Origin: Anthostomella pinea
Lineage: Eukaryota; Ascomycota; Sordariomycetes; Xylariales; Xylariaceae
Reading direction: 5' to 3'
NCBI GenBank assembly: GCA_963556695.1
Contig: CAUWAG010000003.1
Coordinates: forward strand, 124,001-188,000
Length of the DNA: 64,000 bases
The notes beneath the pieces are model-generated. The model did not search any database. It had not been told where the DNA came from and saw only the letters and a list, made by a program, of their open reading frames with translations. Each line of letters starts with the position of its first letter. Position 1 is the stretch's first letter. The position numbers and the translations under genes are program-made. Positions 45,099-55,785 of the stretch are shown here, in pieces.

Positions 45099-46775
45099 AT
45101 GTCCGAACCGTCGGCTAGCAAAGCGCCCGCGACGGCGCCAAAGGCAGACACCGCTAGTACGCCTACGCCCACTGGCGGTGTAGCCGAGGCTGCCAGTCCT
45201 GCTCCCGCGAGCCCGCCAGCGCCTGAAACCGCGACCACGGCGACCACGGCGACCACCGCGGCACCAGGCGACGGCGATAACGCGCCGTCATCGAGCATCT
45301 TGCCCGCGTCGCATTGGGCTCAAGCACCAGCGCCGGTGAGCAGCCCTAATAGCTGTCCAAAGGTGTTGCTGACGGCCCATCTAGCAGGTAGATGATGGCC
45401 AGTCCGATGTTGATTCGGCCTACGGCGACGACAACGCCAGCTCAACCGCTTCACTGTCGGCCAGTATTCTCGAGTACCGGACAGTCCACGGCCGCACGTT
45501 CCATAGCGAACGCGGCAATGCTCAGTCCTGGTACGACTCCAACCCCTACCACCCGTGTCACTATCACATGTGTCACACGTGTGACAGTCTGGAGCGACGC
45601 TCACGCTTAGCCCTAGGAACCCCAACGATGCGCAGCATGATGAGTCTATGGACCTTCTGCATCACGTCTCGACTCTGCTCCAGGGCGGAAACATCTTCTT
45701 GGCCCCGATAGACGATGGTGTTCAAGTACGTAGCCCTTGATTGCTTTGAAGGCCGTCTACGACCACTGACACGATGCAGAAAGTACTGGACCTTGGCTGT
45801 GGAACTGGTAAGTCAATCGCTCACACCCTCCAGTCCGTGGGTAGGTCGCCAGCCGGTCTGATGCTGATGTGTGTCGTTCTCACAGGAATATGGGCAATGT
45901 AAACCCTCTCACCGCTGCCTGTTGTTGAACTGACAGAACTAACAATGGCCAGCGACTTCGCCGATCAGTATCCAGGGGCCGAGGTCATCGGAGTCGACAT
46001 CTCACCGCAGCAGCCCCAATGGGTCCCCTCCAACTGTAAGTTCGAGATCGACGACATCACCATGCCTTGGACGTATGCGCCCAACAACTTTGACTACATC
46101 CACATGAGATGGCTGGTCGGCGCCATCCCAGACTGGGATACCTTGTTCAAGGAGGCCTTCAAGTCTATAAAGCCAGGAGGCTACTTTGAGTCCGTCGAGG
46201 CCTCCCCGATGATCACCAGCGACGACAACACCGTCCCCCACGGATGCGCCCTTGATCAATGGGGTCGCGTGTTCTGGGAAGCCGGCAAGACATTCGGTCG
46301 CAGTTTCAAGGTACTCGAGGAGGGTCTCCAGAGGAAAGCCATGGAGGCTGCGGGCTTTGTCGATATAAAGGAGCACAACTTCAAGGTACGCGGCTCCCGG
46401 GCTCGGACATGGGGGACGAGGGGGACTCGGTACATGCGGCTAACCCTTGTGACAGACGCCGCTGGGCAGCTGGCCGGCCGATCCCAAGATGAAGGAGATT
46501 GGCCAGTTCAATGCGCTCGCACTGGAACAGGACATCGAAGGTAAGTGGGCTATCCTGTCTTCTCCCGCAGGTCGTCGTGAGTGAGTGAGTGAAGGAGGAT
46601 TGACACAGTGGCAGGGTTCATTGTCTACATGTGGACCACCGTCGTCGGATGGTCCAAGGAAGAGATCTCGGTCTACGCCGCCCACTTGCGCCGCGAGTTG
46701 CGCTCAACCGAGTTCCACGCCTACTACCCCCAGAAGGTGCTAATTGGGCGCAAGCCAGCGGCAGGAGAAGCGTGA
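45099..46775 (+). CDS. LaeA-like S-adenosylmethionine-dependent methyltransferase
   Basis: Eight exons (45099-45335, 45388-45530, 45611-45725, 45780-45807, 45886-45898, 45953-46385, 46456-46540, 46615-46775) give 404 residues. The N-terminal 79 residues are a low-complexity Ala/Thr/Pro tail with TATTATTATTAA. The class I methyltransferase core follows: motif I ([20 protein letters not shown]) is assembled from exons 4, 5 and 6, exon 5 being only 13 bases; next come [20 protein letters not shown] and [16 protein letters not shown]. This is the large fungal LaeA/TAM-like family, few of whose members have known substrates; LaeA itself controls secondary metabolism in the nucleus. The N-terminal exon joins ([14 protein letters not shown]) are less sure than the core. 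Confidence 0.85.
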
Positions 46776-47203
46776 TGCGGGCAGGGCGAAGTAGGGCATG
46801 GGAAGCGCAGCCTACACATATCATTCATATAATATGCAGCAACTGCGCCACGGTATACAGCTGTCCGTGCTGGTCATACTTGCATATATACCAGACAGAC
46901 ATTGTTCATGTGAGGGCGAAATACACCAATCACCATCTCGGTCAATACTTTTCTCGCATGAACGATACACCTTCGTCGGGATACCAGGTGCAAGCTTCTC
47001 TTGTCCGTGACCTCCATACGCGTGATATCGACTATCTACCAGAGTAAAGGTTGGGATGGTTCTCTCTCCGCAGGCTGACCTCATCTCAGACGGTGAAAGA
47101 AAGGAGTACTGATATCGACGATCCATCAAACATTTGCTGTCGAACCGGCATAGTAATGTGTCTGTTCCGAGTCAGCATTGGCCTGAACATGCGGTTCGGC
47201 AAC
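46776..47203. other. Convergent intergenic region
   Basis: 428 bases between the ends of the methyltransferase and CBM1 genes. Nothing recognised. Confidence 0.5.
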
Positions 47204-48335
47204 TCACCGTCTGATCCGCGCAGCCGTCGGGCGTTCATAAGCGTAAGCACCCGTGTTGACGTAGAGCCTCCCCTCACCACCGCAGACAAGCCACGCCGCC
47301 GTGTTCGGTCTCGCAATATCATCCACCTCCCAGGTCAGCGTATCGCCCTGGAACGCGAACGTGCCGTAAGTGTTTTCGGCCGCATCGAACCACGTCTCGA
47401 GCGTGCGCTGCGTCTTGTTGGCGGGGTCTTCGACGCCCATGTACAGAGGATCGTCGTTGCCGTTGTCGTAGACGAGCTGGCCCTCGATTACGTTGAACTG
47501 GCCTGCGTTCGCGGATGAGAGGAGATAGGCATCGCCGGGGCCTGGAGACGGGGTGGCTGTTGGGGCTGCTTGTATGTAGGACTGGTAGTTTGGCAATGCG
47601 ACTGCTCGGATCCAGTACTATAGAAGCTGGTATCAATCAGTAGTTGCTCTTTCGCTGACTGGGCTGGTGGTCGTCGGGGGCGAGCGGCACATCGGGTATC
47701 ACACGTGGGCTTTCTCAGCTCTTTCTCGCCCTTGGTCAGGAATCATAGGGGATAAGGACTGGGAATCACGCATACATAACCTGACTGTAACGTCGTTGGA
47801 TATGTGCCTGTGGCTGTCGTAATCACTGTCGATAAAGTATTCGACGCCTGGGTTGTCGTTTGCGATGATCCCGACGTCGCCGCCGCCGTCGGTTCAACGA
47901 CCGTAGTAGTTACCGTAGCCTTTGTGACATGAGCTCGTCAGTAATGTCCCCAACATGTGACAAGAAGCTCGTGAGAGCCTATGTTGAAATCTTGAACTCC
48001 TAGCTTGCGACTCTTTTACTCCAGGAAACAATACCAGGTGCGGTTACTTACCTGTAGCTGTACCGGGAACACACTGGCTAAAGTATGCACTAGGTTCGGG
48101 CTTCAGCTTCATGTCCAACCGGTACCATATCCTGCAGTTTTCTCACTTCAGAGTCGTACAGCTGTATCCTGACACACACGCCGTCCCGCCCGACCATCAA
48201 GCACCACCGCCTTTGATCATTTCAGCAAGGTTTCTCCTAGCGAATACTGGGGTGCTCACATTGCGCATAGGCGGGTTGCTGAGCTACTGCGGCCCCAGCC
48301 AGCAAGAGAGTTGATACTGTGATGTGAGCGAACAT
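47204..48335 (-). pseudogene. Secreted CBM1 (cellulose-binding) protein with a stop codon inside the CBM1
   Basis: Five exons can be followed on the minus strand: 48335-48260, 48210-48147, 48089-48052, 47933-47776 and 47617-47204 (250 codons). They encode a signal peptide (MFAHITVSTLLLAGAAVAQQ), a fungal CBM1 (QCGGA-stop-WSGGTACVSGY, then SCTTLNAYFSQCVPGTATG), a Thr/Ser-rich linker, and a C-terminal domain of about 140 residues beginning YYWIRAVALPNYQSYIQ. TGA at 48199-48197 (codon 30) falls at a position normally glycine or a polar residue. No alternative splice removes it, since no AG lies between it and the needed cysteine. Everything after the stop is preserved, including the CBM1 cysteines. 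CBM1 binds crystalline cellulose; the C-terminal domain is of unknown role. It may be a very young pseudogene, a polymorphism or a sequence error. Confidence 0.75.
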
Positions 48336-49108
48336 TGTCGGTGCTGAAAAGCAGAGCACTTGACAATCTTAGCTGCGCCACGGACCAGAACGTGATTTTT
48401 CTACGAGGGGCATCTGCCTTGAAGTACTTTCCCATGCTTAAGGGAACACCCTATACGTGACTTAAGAGTTCCTATTACGGGCACAGGCCGGGTGTGAGCC
48501 GTCACTCTGCCGGGGGCTGATCACTCCAGATTTACCACCGGGATAATAGGGCCATCATGAGACTGAAAGGCTTTCAGAGGTAAAAGCGAATTAAATTTTC
48601 GCTGACTGGGAGGATATGGCATTGGATCCTACCCGTCATCTTTTCCACCAATCTCGTATGCCTACTCCCCGAAAAGTTCGGATCCTAGCTTCCGTACCAC
48701 CACTGCTTTCTGTCAAACAGTGATTATATGGTTCATATGGTGTGTATTCGTGTATCATGTGCTGATTGTCTTGTTCTGAAGGTCTGTGATGTGACCTTGG
48801 TGCCCAAAATGCCCAAATGGCCCTTGTTCAGTGCACTGCCACCTCCCTGGCGCCAACACTCACAGCACTCAATACAGAGGTATCCTGGGCATGCCATAGA
48901 AACGAATAAATTTAGGAACTATTTTGCTTGAGTACTTCATCAGCATCTGAAATATGTGCTATCCCTCCGAAATCAGGACGTTGAATATGCTACAGGTAAC
49001 CATCAGCGAGTGCTTTGTATCAAGCAGGTGTCTGGTGGATAAAGTTACGATATGCTTTGGACTTTGGCTCGGCCTGTGAGTCCAAGATTCAACCTTGACT
49101 CGTCAACG
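48336..49108. other. Intergenic region upstream of the CBM1 gene
   Basis: About 770 bases between two genes on the same strand, holding the CBM1 promoter and probably the 3' UTR of the GH16 gene. Nothing else recognised. Confidence 0.5.
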
Positions 49109-51125
49109 TCACTGGGCTGGCAGGTCAACGGGATACGCCCGCTTGTAGCCCCAACAGTACCACTTCCCCCACCAGACGCAGAGTTGTCGACCTTGTTCAT
49201 TCACATATACAGGCACATTCGTTGGAGCCCGCGTTGAGGACGGCGTCGAGACCGGCTGGACCGGCTGGACCTGGACTGCATTTGGGCTGGTTGACTGGAT
49301 ACTGGGCGATGATGGCGCGGCCTTTACGACTGTCGTGGAGTTCTGTGAGGCTTTGTTCGATGAAGTCGAGGGCCTAGCTGGGATCACCGAACTCGTCGAG
49401 ACAATCGGGGTAGTACTTGGTGAAGCCACTAGCTTGACATTGGCAACAGGGGACAGAGTAGTTGGCAAGCTGGATGAACTGGTCGGTTTCATCATAGGTG
49501 AAATATTGGGGTTGAATCTCGAGGTTGATGTGACAATTGGGCTCGACTGTGGACTAGCCACAGAGCTGGTCGGCTTCACCAGATTGGGACTCAGTATTGA
49601 AGACGACGTGACAATGGAAGCTGCTGGAGCTTTTGAACTTGACTGTAGACTGACCGCAGAGCTCTTCGTCGTCTCCAGGGTCGTGGATGGCTTGATAGAC
49701 ATAGATGTTGAGGTCAAAGAATGCGCCGCTGAGCTGGACAGTGGTGGTGCCACCGACGAGACCAATGTCCGTGTCGTGGAAGGCTGCGCGGACATGGATT
49801 TCACGGTCGACACCTGCGCCGCTGAGCTGGACACTGATGACGGCACAGACGCCACCGATGACCGACTCGTAGATAGCACGACGGCTGAGGATACTCCTGT
49901 GGTCGCAGCAGGATTTTGAGATCCGCAAAGACTGTAAGCAGATTGACAGCCAGGCAGGCCGCAGTACTCGGTGGTGTTTCCATAGTATCCAAAGGCTGAG
50001 CAGCAATCACCGAATAAGCTGCCCTTGCAGACGGTGTTTACAGAAATCCCACAATGTCCATTTGGTGAGACGGGCAGGTCGGTCCTGAGCGGTTGGATGG
50101 CGGTTGTGGTGCTCTTCTCAGCGGTAGTAGTCGAGCTCGGTAGCGAGATATTCAAGGCTTTGATGCTCTTCCAGCTACCTGACTGGTCTGTCCAGTTGTA
50201 GTATTTGGCCGGGTTGTAGTTGGTGATACGGACGCTCTTGACGAACATCGTGAACGGAGCTTTGGTCAGGTCGGTCATACCGCCTGCCCAGCTCATGGTG
50301 CCCGAGTTCTCCTCCGGATCTCCACCATCCCACATACCCATCTGGATCTTAGACGGTGTTTGTGGAAATTGGTGTGTAGTGCTGTCAGCGTTGGCGGCTA
50401 GGAACGTCCTTATTACCTTGCCATCAAGGAGCCAGTCCAGCTTCGTGGGAGTCCAATCGACAGAGTAGGTGTGGAAAGTTGTCTGAGGTTGGCTACATGG
50501 CACCCACATGCCGCGATCATAGAGGCCGGTGATCCCTTTGGAGAAGTAGTTATTCTGGACCACGCCGGAGGGATATTGCGCGGTGAGGTTGAACTTGTTG
50601 CCAGACATCTCCCAGTCTATCTCGTCGAAGTCATCCGACATCAGGACACTGGACGAGATGATGCCAGTTCCGGGAGCAACCTGCATCACAACATCTACGC
50701 GACCAAAGAAGATATAGAAGTCGGAAAAGAGTTGCGGGGCGTCGTGTCGCTTCGCAACAGTGAATTCGGCACCATTCTTTGCGAGCTTGTTGTAGTTGAT
50801 GTTCGCGTAGTTGGAGGTGCTCCAGTCTTTGTCGACATCGGTCGAGGGGTCCGTGAAGTCAATGTAGTAAGATTATTGGTTGAGTCCAGGATTAGGCGGA
50901 CATGTCACTAAAGCAGTCGGGTCAGGAACGCTGCTGCGGACGGTGCGTATGGTCAAGGCAACTCACAGTTTTTCATCGGGTTACATGCTTGATGTAATGT
51001 CAGCGTCGTGCCTACAGACCAAGGGAGGCCGACTTACGCCAATATTGACCATCGAAGCGCTGTGCACCCACCCGTAGTGCTATGTTCAGGCATACGAGGG
51101 AGAGAGGGGGAAATTTCCATGTCAT
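49109..51125 (-). pseudogene. CRH-type GH16 cell-wall transglycosidase with CBM18, interrupted by a stop near the N-terminus
   Basis: Exons 51125-51038 (signal peptide, MTWKFPPLSLVCLNIALRVG), 50987-50967 and 50907-49109 give a 636-codon frame with one internal stop. The GH16 active site DFDEIDWEMSG (Glu132, Asp134, Glu136) and surrounding CRH features (WDGGDPEENSGTMSWAGG) are intact. A chitin-binding CBM18 (HCGISVNTVCKGSLFGDCCS then AFGYYGNTTEYCGLPGCQ) and a long Ser/Thr tail follow. Crh enzymes join chitin to beta-1,6/1,3-glucan at the wall surface. TAA at 50875-50873 (codon 48) lies between CPPNPGLNQ and SYYIDFTDPS, both conserved and in the same frame. CAA to TAA would be one C-to-T change. 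The C-terminus (WWGKWYCWGYKRAY) is not a GPI signal; an unrecognised last intron is possible. An alternative start lies 12 bases upstream. Confidence 0.78.
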
Positions 51126-51645
51126 TTTGGGCGACATACGTATAGCAACGCAGTATCTGTGCTGTAGAGTCCCAGGTTGACGGTGAAATGAGAATATGAT
51201 GACACCCGAGCAGGTACCTTTTAGTGATGCCTTTGCCGAAGGCGTACGAATGATCATATCGTACCTTTGTCATCTTGCCACACCGCGCACAAAGCGACGA
51301 CGGTCGAGATCTGAGCTCCCGGACAATGCAGGCTTCGAGACTTTCTTGAACAGTAAAGCTCTTTGTCTACTCCATAGAGACCTGGTCATACCAAAATTGG
51401 ATCTATTGAGTATGACTGCTGGGAAACCCAGCGAATTAATGGGGGCCATCGCAGCACATGGAGGCGTATACTCCCAAACGAACCGTGATTGGATGGTCAT
51501 GATGGCCACTAGCCGAGGCCGTCAAGCGCTCGAGTTCCCAGGGTCTGTCACTAGTACTACCAGTCTTCCATTACGAAATGGCCGTTCAAATGGAACAGAG
51601 AGAACCAGAGGGAGGTCCAATCCAGTAATGATGGAGCAGCTCACA

Positions 51646-51903
51646 CGTCAAGATATCTTCCACGAAGTTCAATCAGCTTACGTGACAGCTGCCTGGTTTC
51701 TACAATCATGGCTAACGTATCTATGAATACACCTATGAGGTGCCACTGGCACACAGGCAATGTCAGACTACATCACACTACATCTAGAAAACAAATTCGT
51801 CACCTCGAAAAAATCGACCTAGTTGAATATAGCATTATTGCCACGTGAGCTTAGGGTTAGGGCTAGGGCTAGGGTCGTCAAGATATCTTCCACGAAGTGC
51901 AAT
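51646..51903. repeat. 28-bp direct repeat, 230 bp apart, one copy abutting telomere repeats
   Basis: CGTCAAGATATCTTCCACGA followed by AGT(T/G)CAAT occurs at 51646-51673 and 51876-51903 with one mismatch. The second copy starts two bases after the telomere-like array. Confidence 0.85.
51851..51874 (+). repeat. Interstitial telomere-like repeat
   Basis: Two TTAGGG units followed by two CTAGGG units in perfect register. TTAGGG is the telomere repeat of most filamentous ascomycetes. The array is short, so it marks a repair or fusion scar at most. Confidence 0.7.
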
Positions 51904-52230
51904 GACATTTCTGCAGACACGTGTTTCCATACTGCTCGACCCGATTTTCACGTTGTCCACACTCACAATGGCACATAGTAGACGGAGATCATTGTTCCGA
52001 TAAACACCGGCATATCTATATATGCCATCAGCTCGATCTCGTCATACCACCAGGCCAGGGATTTCTGTCCTCGACCATTATTGATGGTCATCTCGATCTC
52101 GTACCCTTCGCGACTATCTTTGGTCCCAGCGCCAACGGAGCGCCAACAAGGGCGCAGAGCAAGCGGTCCGGACAAGGTTATCTTTCCTGTCAGGTCGGCT
52201 CTCTTTGGTTCCATCAAAGAACACCTCCCG

Positions 52231-52995
52231 ATGAGTTCAGAGGAGAGCGGAAGACCAAGGGGCGGGCAAGCAACAACATCCGGGAAGGGTAAGGACCCAA
52301 CCTCGACGGCGTCACCTAAACCCACCCAGACAACCAGTACAAAAGACTTGGGGAAGATGGCCACTGGTCGGCTTTCAGATGCTGCCCATGCAGCGGACTC
52401 GATCAGTCATCCTGGGTTTCTCGGCCGTATGTATAACCGGCTTCATAGCTTCTGGAAAGCGTCGCCGCCGAGCCCAAGAAGAGAAGTCTTGTAGGAAAGG
52501 ATTCTCAACGAGCTTACTGCATCGCCAACCGCATCGATTTCCAGCAGGTCACTAGCATGCTCTCAACGAACCAACAGCGAAGGTGGCGGCGAGAGGTCGA
52601 GTGTTACGAACAGGTCAGAGCTTTCAACACCAACATATTCATCAACCGGTGATTTCACCTCTTCTTTCGGGGCATGATAGTAGAAGATCAAGCAGATACG
52701 TCCTGCGATGTTCCAAGCACTCCCAAATCTCGACCAGCGAGCGCTGTTGAGACCATCGAGGTAGCTTCGCCAACAATGTGAGTACTCTAAAGCGCATATG
52801 AAGCCATTGTTGAACCTATCTAACCAAGTGGCAGCCCCTCGTCTATCCCAAGCTGTGAGAATCTTGCACGCTTCTACCTGATCATGAACGACACAAAAGT
52901 AAGAGAGGAAACAATTCCAAATTGGGGAATTAGCGAGGATGATGCAGGGAATGTGTCAAATGGCACGCAAGCCACAGTGGAGTCAGGGAGGTAGC
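52231..52995 (+). pseudogene. Possible broken gene of unknown function
   Basis: An ATG at 52231 opens an 87-residue hydrophilic frame (MSSEESGRPRGGQ) closed by TAG at 52492. The same frame continues with Ser/Thr-rich coding-like sequence (ASPTASISSRSLACSQRTN) to a second stop near 52675. A different frame then runs to a textbook intron (52778-52834, GTGAGT, branch TCTAAC, GGCAG) and a last exon ending at 52995 (CENLARFYLIMNDTKVREE). The good intron suggests a real gene once existed; stops and the frame change suggest decay or missed introns. No family recognised. Confidence 0.3.
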
Positions 52996-53450
52996 AGTGC
53001 ACCGACAGGGGCTCTAGGGCAATTTCGGGCCCTGTAGCTTACACCAGCAGATCCTTCAGATACACACACTCTCATCAGAATCACCAGAATACACGTTATC
53101 AACAAGATCAACCATAATACGCACTGTTTGACAGAATGAAGTGCAGCGGGTTAGTCGGAAGGACCTTCGCCGCCCCTTGAGACCGGACCGGTGTATAGAT
53201 GTGGATGGCCGTCCAGAAACTCTTCCATACATGAGCTTCGACTATGACGGCGAATGCGACGACTGGTCTGAAATACCCAAGATCTCGACATTCTGAGCAG
53301 ATCTAACCGCCCCTGCATTACTTGACAGCGAAGTTGTGTCCAGTATGCTTGCGAATTCGGGCCGGTCTGCTGAAGAGCTCTCGACGACATGGACCAAGAC
53401 AGTGGCCTCCCTTACGTTCGTCTAGGCCGTGCCATCTCGGAACCGGGGCA
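52996..53450. other. Low-information stretch downstream of the NACHT relic
   Basis: Possible further ankyrin-like remnants on the minus strand, but broken by stops and unassignable. Confidence 0.3.
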
Positions 53451-55387
53451 CTAGAAATTCGAGCATGGCTGGACTGCAGATGATGGCCGCTGGGTGCAAC
53501 TGCAACATATTCTCACCACGCGGATTTCAGTGGTATGGATGCGCTTCGATGGCGGGCAGCTCCAATAGAAATGCACGATATCAACGTGTTTTCCCGGGAC
53601 TGCTTCTCCAATACGTTGGTGCACCGGCTTTATGTAGATCGCAGAGCCTGCTGTTCGTTGGCAGCCGTGCAAGAGTTCAGCCCTGAGCTCTGGATTGTGC
53701 CGGGCTCTGTTCATCAGCCGCAAGACCATGGGCATACAGCCCGTCTGTGCCGCCGTACGCAAGAGTTCGCTTCCCCACGACTCGCGAATCATTGTCTCTA
53801 ACACACCGTCAACGAGGTCAAAAAGGGTGTCCCATCCTCGGTCGCTCATGCCTGAAAAGGACCAGGCTCTCATGATGAGCTGAAAGAAATCAAATTCCGA
53901 AGCTGTTGACCAATAGCCTCACTTACAAAGAGCAGCTTGATTCTGGACTTGTCACCCCACCGGAGTATCTGGTCGACGACCACCATAGGCGAGTTGGGAA
54001 GGAATTTGACCGTGCTAAAGTCGGAGCCCTCGAGCATCATTTGAAGCATGGCTTCCGAGCCGTACAGAGAGGTGATACTAAGAGGATCATAGAGGCGGCT
54101 GTCGAAGACGAATCGCCGTTGGATTGTACATTGCGGGCGCGTGAATTGTTCAGTCCAATTTTTGAGTCGAAGTGAGCCTGCTTGACACAGCGTTTCTATG
54201 CTCGCCAGACCTGGTGGCGAATCGACTTCGACGGCACCAAAATGCTCAACCCAATGACAAGATGCATAGACGAAAAGCTCACCGAGGCCACGTTCTGACG
54301 GATCGTACCGAACCATGTTTTCCTCCCACGTCTCCCACGTCACGGTCGGATCGTAGTTGGCAGGCTCATCATGGTCGCCGAACAAGTCGTATTCTTGAGG
54401 CATAGCTTCAATTGCCTCTTGTCCTTCGGAGAACAGGTAGTTGAGGCCGATCTCAACTAGCAAGAGATACCTGATGCAATTATTCAAGATGCTCGCCTCC
54501 AAGCGCCGGGCAGTGTGCTTAACTTGCGCGTCGTCTGTGGTCGGCGAGGTGTCCGAGTGTTGCAGGCCGTGTCGCGTCGAGGTCCATCCCTCCAGGACGA
54601 ACTCCTCCACTGACTGGTGGACAAGCCGGACTTGACATCTCTTGGTATCGTCAAAGTCAACCAAAGCCACGAACGGTCGTATCAATGCCATAACCCTCTG
54701 GTGATCCACCAACCCAGCAAGAGCAGCCACAGAGGTAACGTCCTCCTTGGCGCAGCTCAGGGTGGCTGCCCAAGCGACCTCCAGTATGGTAAGAGGTCTT
54801 CGACTGATGGCGAAAGTCTCCAAGGCTGAGATGGCGAGCCCCTGATTCTGCAGGTCGTCTGAGGTGTGGCAAGAGAGAAGGCTACTATAAAGCTGTGAAA
54901 GCTGGTCAGGTTGTGGCAATCGGTCCAGAAAAGCTCTCATAGGAGTGAGCGCTCGAACCTGGCGCATCTCGAGGAGTTCGACTACCATTTTTATCCATAT
55001 AGCGCTCCCTTGTGCTGACCGGGACAGTTCCTCTGTGACAAGGTCCTTGACATCCTCTCCTAGACCGGACAGTTTCTCCTCGACGGCCTTCCCAACGATG
55101 ATCCGGTCTCGTCTTTCGTCAGGTTCGGGTTCGACCCTCGGAATGTCGTCTAGCCGTTGCAAGATGTCTTTCTCGGGGCGCAAAAACATCATAGCCATAA
55201 GCCTCGAGACCTTTCGTGATGGTGTCCTTGTCGACTGATCAAGATTGTTGCGATATATGTGCACCTTGAGATGAGTGACGACGATGAGCAGCTGAGGGTT
55301 GAGAGCTTCAAGAGTACACTGGAAAGGCTTTCCCAGTCTCTTGTATGCCGCTCGCTCTATAAGTCCGAAAACCGCGAGATGTTTGTA
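53451..55387 (-). pseudogene. NACHT/ankyrin (fungal NLR-type) relic, C-terminal part
   Basis: A minus-strand frame, open from 55387, runs to an intron (53926-53880, GTAAGT...TTTCAG) and a second exon to 53451. The first part matches the region after the NACHT ATPase core in fungal NLRs: DLVTEELSRSAQGSAIWIKM, RLPQPDQLSQLYSSLLS, ISRRPLTILEVAWAA and the winged-helix end VRLVHQSVEEFVLEGW. The rest reads like the linker to ankyrin repeats (WGSELLRTAAQTGCMPMVLR). No P-loop is found upstream; the frame is closed by TAG at 55390-55388. After 53500 the ankyrin-like text (ENMLQLHPAAIICSPAML) continues in another frame with stops. In fungi NLRs act in heterokaryon incompatibility and innate defence and turn over quickly. 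This copy lacks its ATPase and is very probably dead. Confidence 0.65.
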
Positions 55388-55785
55388 CTATCGGACGAAT
55401 GACTGCGTCAGACAGTCCACATGATGGATGCAGGGCTGGGTCCGTCACCGCAAGTTATACTAAACATGTCGGTTGGTACCACCGATGAGTGTTGGCCCCG
55501 AGTGAATGGTTCAAGAGCCGGATTGGGAAGTGAGCGGTCTGTTGGCTGCACAAGCACCAACATGATCTTACCAACAGTCGACGCGGGCCCCTGTCTTTGT
55601 CTCGCTCATGTCGACATCTCAGAAGACCCTTCGGCTTTTCATTTTCCTCTCCATTTGACGCTTCCGCGATCGTTTCCCGCCGCCCTCTGCTTGTGGTTGG
55701 ATCCGAACCAACTTTCCCACCCTTCTCACTTGGGCGTGGAGTCGTCACTCACATTCGTCACAACACCCTGTCACATTCCTCTATC
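55388..55785. other. Intergenic/promoter region
   Basis: About 400 bases between the NACHT relic and the 2EXR-like gene. The right half is C/T-rich, like a fungal leader. The downstream frame is open here but lacks a better start. Confidence 0.45.

Larger units (their letters stand above)
51126..52230. other. Intergenic region with telomere-like and direct repeats
   Basis: About 1.1 kb. A 176-codon frame at 51196-51726 has no domain features and is not called. The interstitial telomere repeat and a 28-base direct repeat are listed separately. Confidence 0.5.

Noticed and set aside
49335..49919. A 194-codon forward frame opposite the GH16 Ser/Thr tail
   Set aside because: It is the mirror of a Ser/Thr-rich repeat region; the Glu/Leu/Val-rich translation follows from that composition.
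51196..51726. A 176-codon forward frame upstream of the GH16 gene
   Set aside because: No family features, no conserved motif, and it starts inside the GH16 promoter region; not enough to call a gene.
55125..55140. GGGTTCGACCCTC, a perfect tRNA B-box-like word
   Set aside because: It lies within the NACHT relic's coding frame and no A box or tRNA fold surrounds it.
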